From contig NC_090128.1 in NCBI RefSeq assembly GCF_040581485.1, positions 43,430,931 to 43,494,930 on the forward strand: 64,000 nt of DNA. The letters are read 5' to 3'. The notes under the pieces were generated by a model. The model did no database searches. It had not been told where the DNA came from and was given only the letters and a program-made list of their open reading frames with translations. Source of the stretch: Linepithema humile. Its lineage: Eukaryota > Arthropoda > Insecta > Hymenoptera > Formicidae. Both the position numbers and the translations under genes were made by a program. Of this stretch, positions 61,858 through 64,000 are shown piece by piece. How positions within the stretch are numbered: position 1 is the first letter of the stretch; each line of letters starts with the position of its first letter.

Positions 61858-63329
61858 CTATTCGGGCAAAAAATTTGGATCGAGATAATTATAAGATGAA
61901 TTACTGAAACTATGTGGAAAATAATCTAAGTCATAACTTTTAGTACATTGTGGTGGTTTGATGGAAATCAATCTATGGGATGGGTCGTGTGTGGGATTTT
62001 CTGCTCCCAATTGTGCTACTGCACAATCACCGCATAGATCAATTCCACTGTGACATTCTGCACAATGCCATCTTGTACCTCTTAAAGGTTCTTCACCACA
62101 TATTATGCACTGTAGATGAAATATTGTTGATAAGAAAAAGTTTTATATGTATAATAGTTATATAAAATGTTTTTATACGTACTTTGTATCCAACATGTTT
62201 ATACGCAGAAGACGAATGCTGCTGTTCCTTTTCAGTTTTCACTTGGCGCACTAAATTTATTTGCCTCAATTCAGGATTATCATCAACTCCTCCATTTGTC
62301 GCATCATCGTCCTAAAAGTAACATTATTAATAAACCGAATTTTATAAATGTTTACATATCATATAAAACAGTAGTGCACAATATTTACAGATTCCTCTGC
62401 TACAAGTTGTTCTTTGTTTTCATCTGATATATTAAAAGAAATGTCTTGATGTGGGAAGAATGTTGAACGCTTAAATAAAAAGTGATTATTACGTTGATGT
62501 TTATGAGATAAACCCTTCTTCACATCTAATTTTACTTTAGGTCCTCTTCCTGGTATGGGCAAACCTGCCCTCAATAGTTTAATAAAGTATTTTTGGACTC
62601 TACTAGACACTTGCTTAGGTGTTCGATTTCCTGCAAAAAGAAATTGTTAATATCTTACTTAAAAAGCAATATTTGTTTTTAATATACCTAATGCATTAGC
62701 GATCTTAGTCCAGCGTCTCATTTCTATTTCTTCAGGTGGATATTCAACTAATAGTTCTTCTAATCGTCTTTGTTCTTCCATTGTCCATAATTGATTGAAA
62801 GTTTCAGGCTTACTTTCATCAAAAGCACGACCTCTAACTAAAACCTGTTATATAAGATTCTTATTAATAAATGTGGGAGGAATATTTGTTGTTACAAATA
62901 TAATGATAAGATAAGACACAGATAAAATAATTCGCATACCTTTCCATTTTCCTGTTCATTTTTAGGTTGCACCTGAGGCAATATATGACCATGTCTAGTT
63001 TGTGGTCTCAGACGTACATCTGGCAATGTAACGTTATATTGTGACCAATCAACATAAGGAATTTCCGCTACCTTTTGCGGACCAGGCAGTTCCGGAAGAT
63101 CACCATTTTGCAATTGTGCCACGAATGATATTGGATCTTTCATCGCTTTAGATCGTGCTAACATAAGTTTGTCTAAATCTTCTATAGCTTGAGCTCTTTG
63201 AGCCTCAAGAATAACTATCGTTTTTAAAAAAGCGCTATAATCTTTGTTACCCTTTAATGCCAAATGATCAGATTCGAAATAAAATTCATTTTCCTCTTCA
63301 TCCTGACACTTTGTTTCTTCGTCATTCAT
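61858..63329 (-). CDS. ZZZ3: ZZ-type zinc finger-containing protein 3 (ATAC complex subunit)
   Basis: Minus-strand exons 63329-62940, 62844-62688, 62630-62389, 62311-62183 and 62109-61858 join in phase (0, 1, 0, 0) to 389 residues. ZZZ3 is a subunit of the ATAC histone acetyltransferase complex; its ZZ finger reads the histone H3 tail. Seen here: an N-terminal helical segment (FESDHLALKGNKDYS, IVILEAQRAQAIEDL), a SANT/Myb domain at about 147-201 (ETFNQLWTMEEQRRLEELL ... NRTPKQVSSRVQKYF), and a ZZ finger starting at 307 with C307, C310, C322, C325, C332, C335, H347 and H351. The end YNYLDPNFLP matches the family. Human ZZZ3 is about 900 residues; the long disordered N-terminal half is absent here. 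A minus-strand AATAAA lies at 61843-61838. Confidence 0.95.
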
Positions 63330-64000
63330 TTTTTATGGAAAATATCATTGATGTTTTTTACGATAAACAACTACACATTGCAGACCTAACCTTGCTGTAA
63401 CCTCGCCTAACCAAGTATCACACAGAGAGTGACATACATACGAAAATACATGTGCTGCGCGGAGCGCTTGTGCAGTTCTCTAATATGTGCGCATAAGTCG
63501 TATCTCCTTGCTTTTTCTTCTTGCAATTAAACATTGACCTATAATAGAGGTTTTTTATTTAATTAATAAAATGCAAACTTGAAACTTTTCGCAAATCTTT
63601 ACCATTAAGTTATTATATTTTATATTGTTAATAAGTTAACTCATTTAATGCAATATTCAGTTTATGTAAAAATATAAAGTAAATAACACAAAGAATTAAA
63701 ATAATTTTTAATAAATGTTATTTTTCTCTTTTATTAAATAATTTTTTAGAATAATTTAGATTTTTATAAAAATAACATATACTTGTAACACAGTTCTATA
63801 TACTTATTCTATTAATATTTACAGAATTGTATAAAATAATAATAATAACATAAATTAATATAACTCTATTGACAGAAACATCTGTATTGCAGAAATATCT
63901 GTATTATTTCTCATGAGAGATAAAACGATTATTCACTTATGCCCAGTTCCACCAACGTAGATTAACTTTAATCTCGGTTTAACTTATTCTTCATCTTTTT
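63330..64000. other. Upstream flank of ZZZ3
   Basis: The first 200 bp should contain the ZZZ3 5' UTR and promoter (read on the minus strand). Beyond about 63540 the DNA is very AT-rich with no open frame of note; nothing else seen to the end of the window. Confidence 0.5.

Noticed and set aside
1..64000. Search by eye for tRNA genes, CRISPR arrays and bacterial operons
   Set aside because: No cloverleaf with A and B box motifs, no regular spaced repeat array and no operon-like gene packing was seen; the window is plain insect-type nuclear DNA.

Overview
This is eukaryotic nuclear DNA, most likely from a hymenopteran insect and possibly an ant. The evidence is GT-AG introns from tens of bases to 23 kb, a patchwork of AT-rich DNA and CpG-rich islands, many short inverted-repeat DNA transposons, and two proteins that match animal QTRT2 and ZZZ3 along their length. 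The species is inferred; nothing in the window names it.

Three genes are supported. (1) 16921-49742 (+): a seven-exon gene for a secreted-then-anchored, single-pass membrane protein of about 527 residues. The signal peptide is in exon 1, a proline-rich ectodomain in exon 2, the membrane helix in exon 3 after a 23.2 kb intron, then a 23-nt microexon and a long tyrosine- and histidine-rich cytoplasmic tail. The family is not recognised. Splice phases agree at every junction except exon 1/exon 2, which fits only with a weak donor. (2) 60210-61779 (+): QTRT2, the accessory subunit of queuine tRNA-ribosyltransferase, six exons, 397 residues, zinc ligands intact. (3) 61858-63329 (-): ZZZ3, the SANT plus ZZ zinc-finger subunit of the ATAC histone acetyltransferase complex, five exons, 389 residues. 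Genes 2 and 3 are tail to tail with 78 bp between stop codons.

Layout: 1-16920 is upstream DNA with CpG-rich islands and no gene I can support. 17747-40982 is the giant intron; it holds a 1.9 kb near-perfect palindrome (26077-27963), an AT-rich repeat field with a 34-bp inverted repeat (28.4-29.2 kb) and a 1.36 kb inverted-repeat element (33701-35057). 40983-49742 carries the membrane and tail exons. 49743-57650 is the 3' UTR and intergenic DNA with one weak small membrane-protein ORF. 57.6-59.1 kb holds an exon-like segment and two inverted-repeat transposons. 59.8 kb carries an NRF1-type palindrome upstream of QTRT2.

The three genes show no common pathway: one is a surface protein, one modifies tRNA, one regulates chromatin. 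I found no tRNA, rRNA, CRISPR array or bacterial-type system. The most unusual items are the long palindrome, the split of the membrane protein over a giant intron and a microexon, and the stacked inverted-repeat elements.
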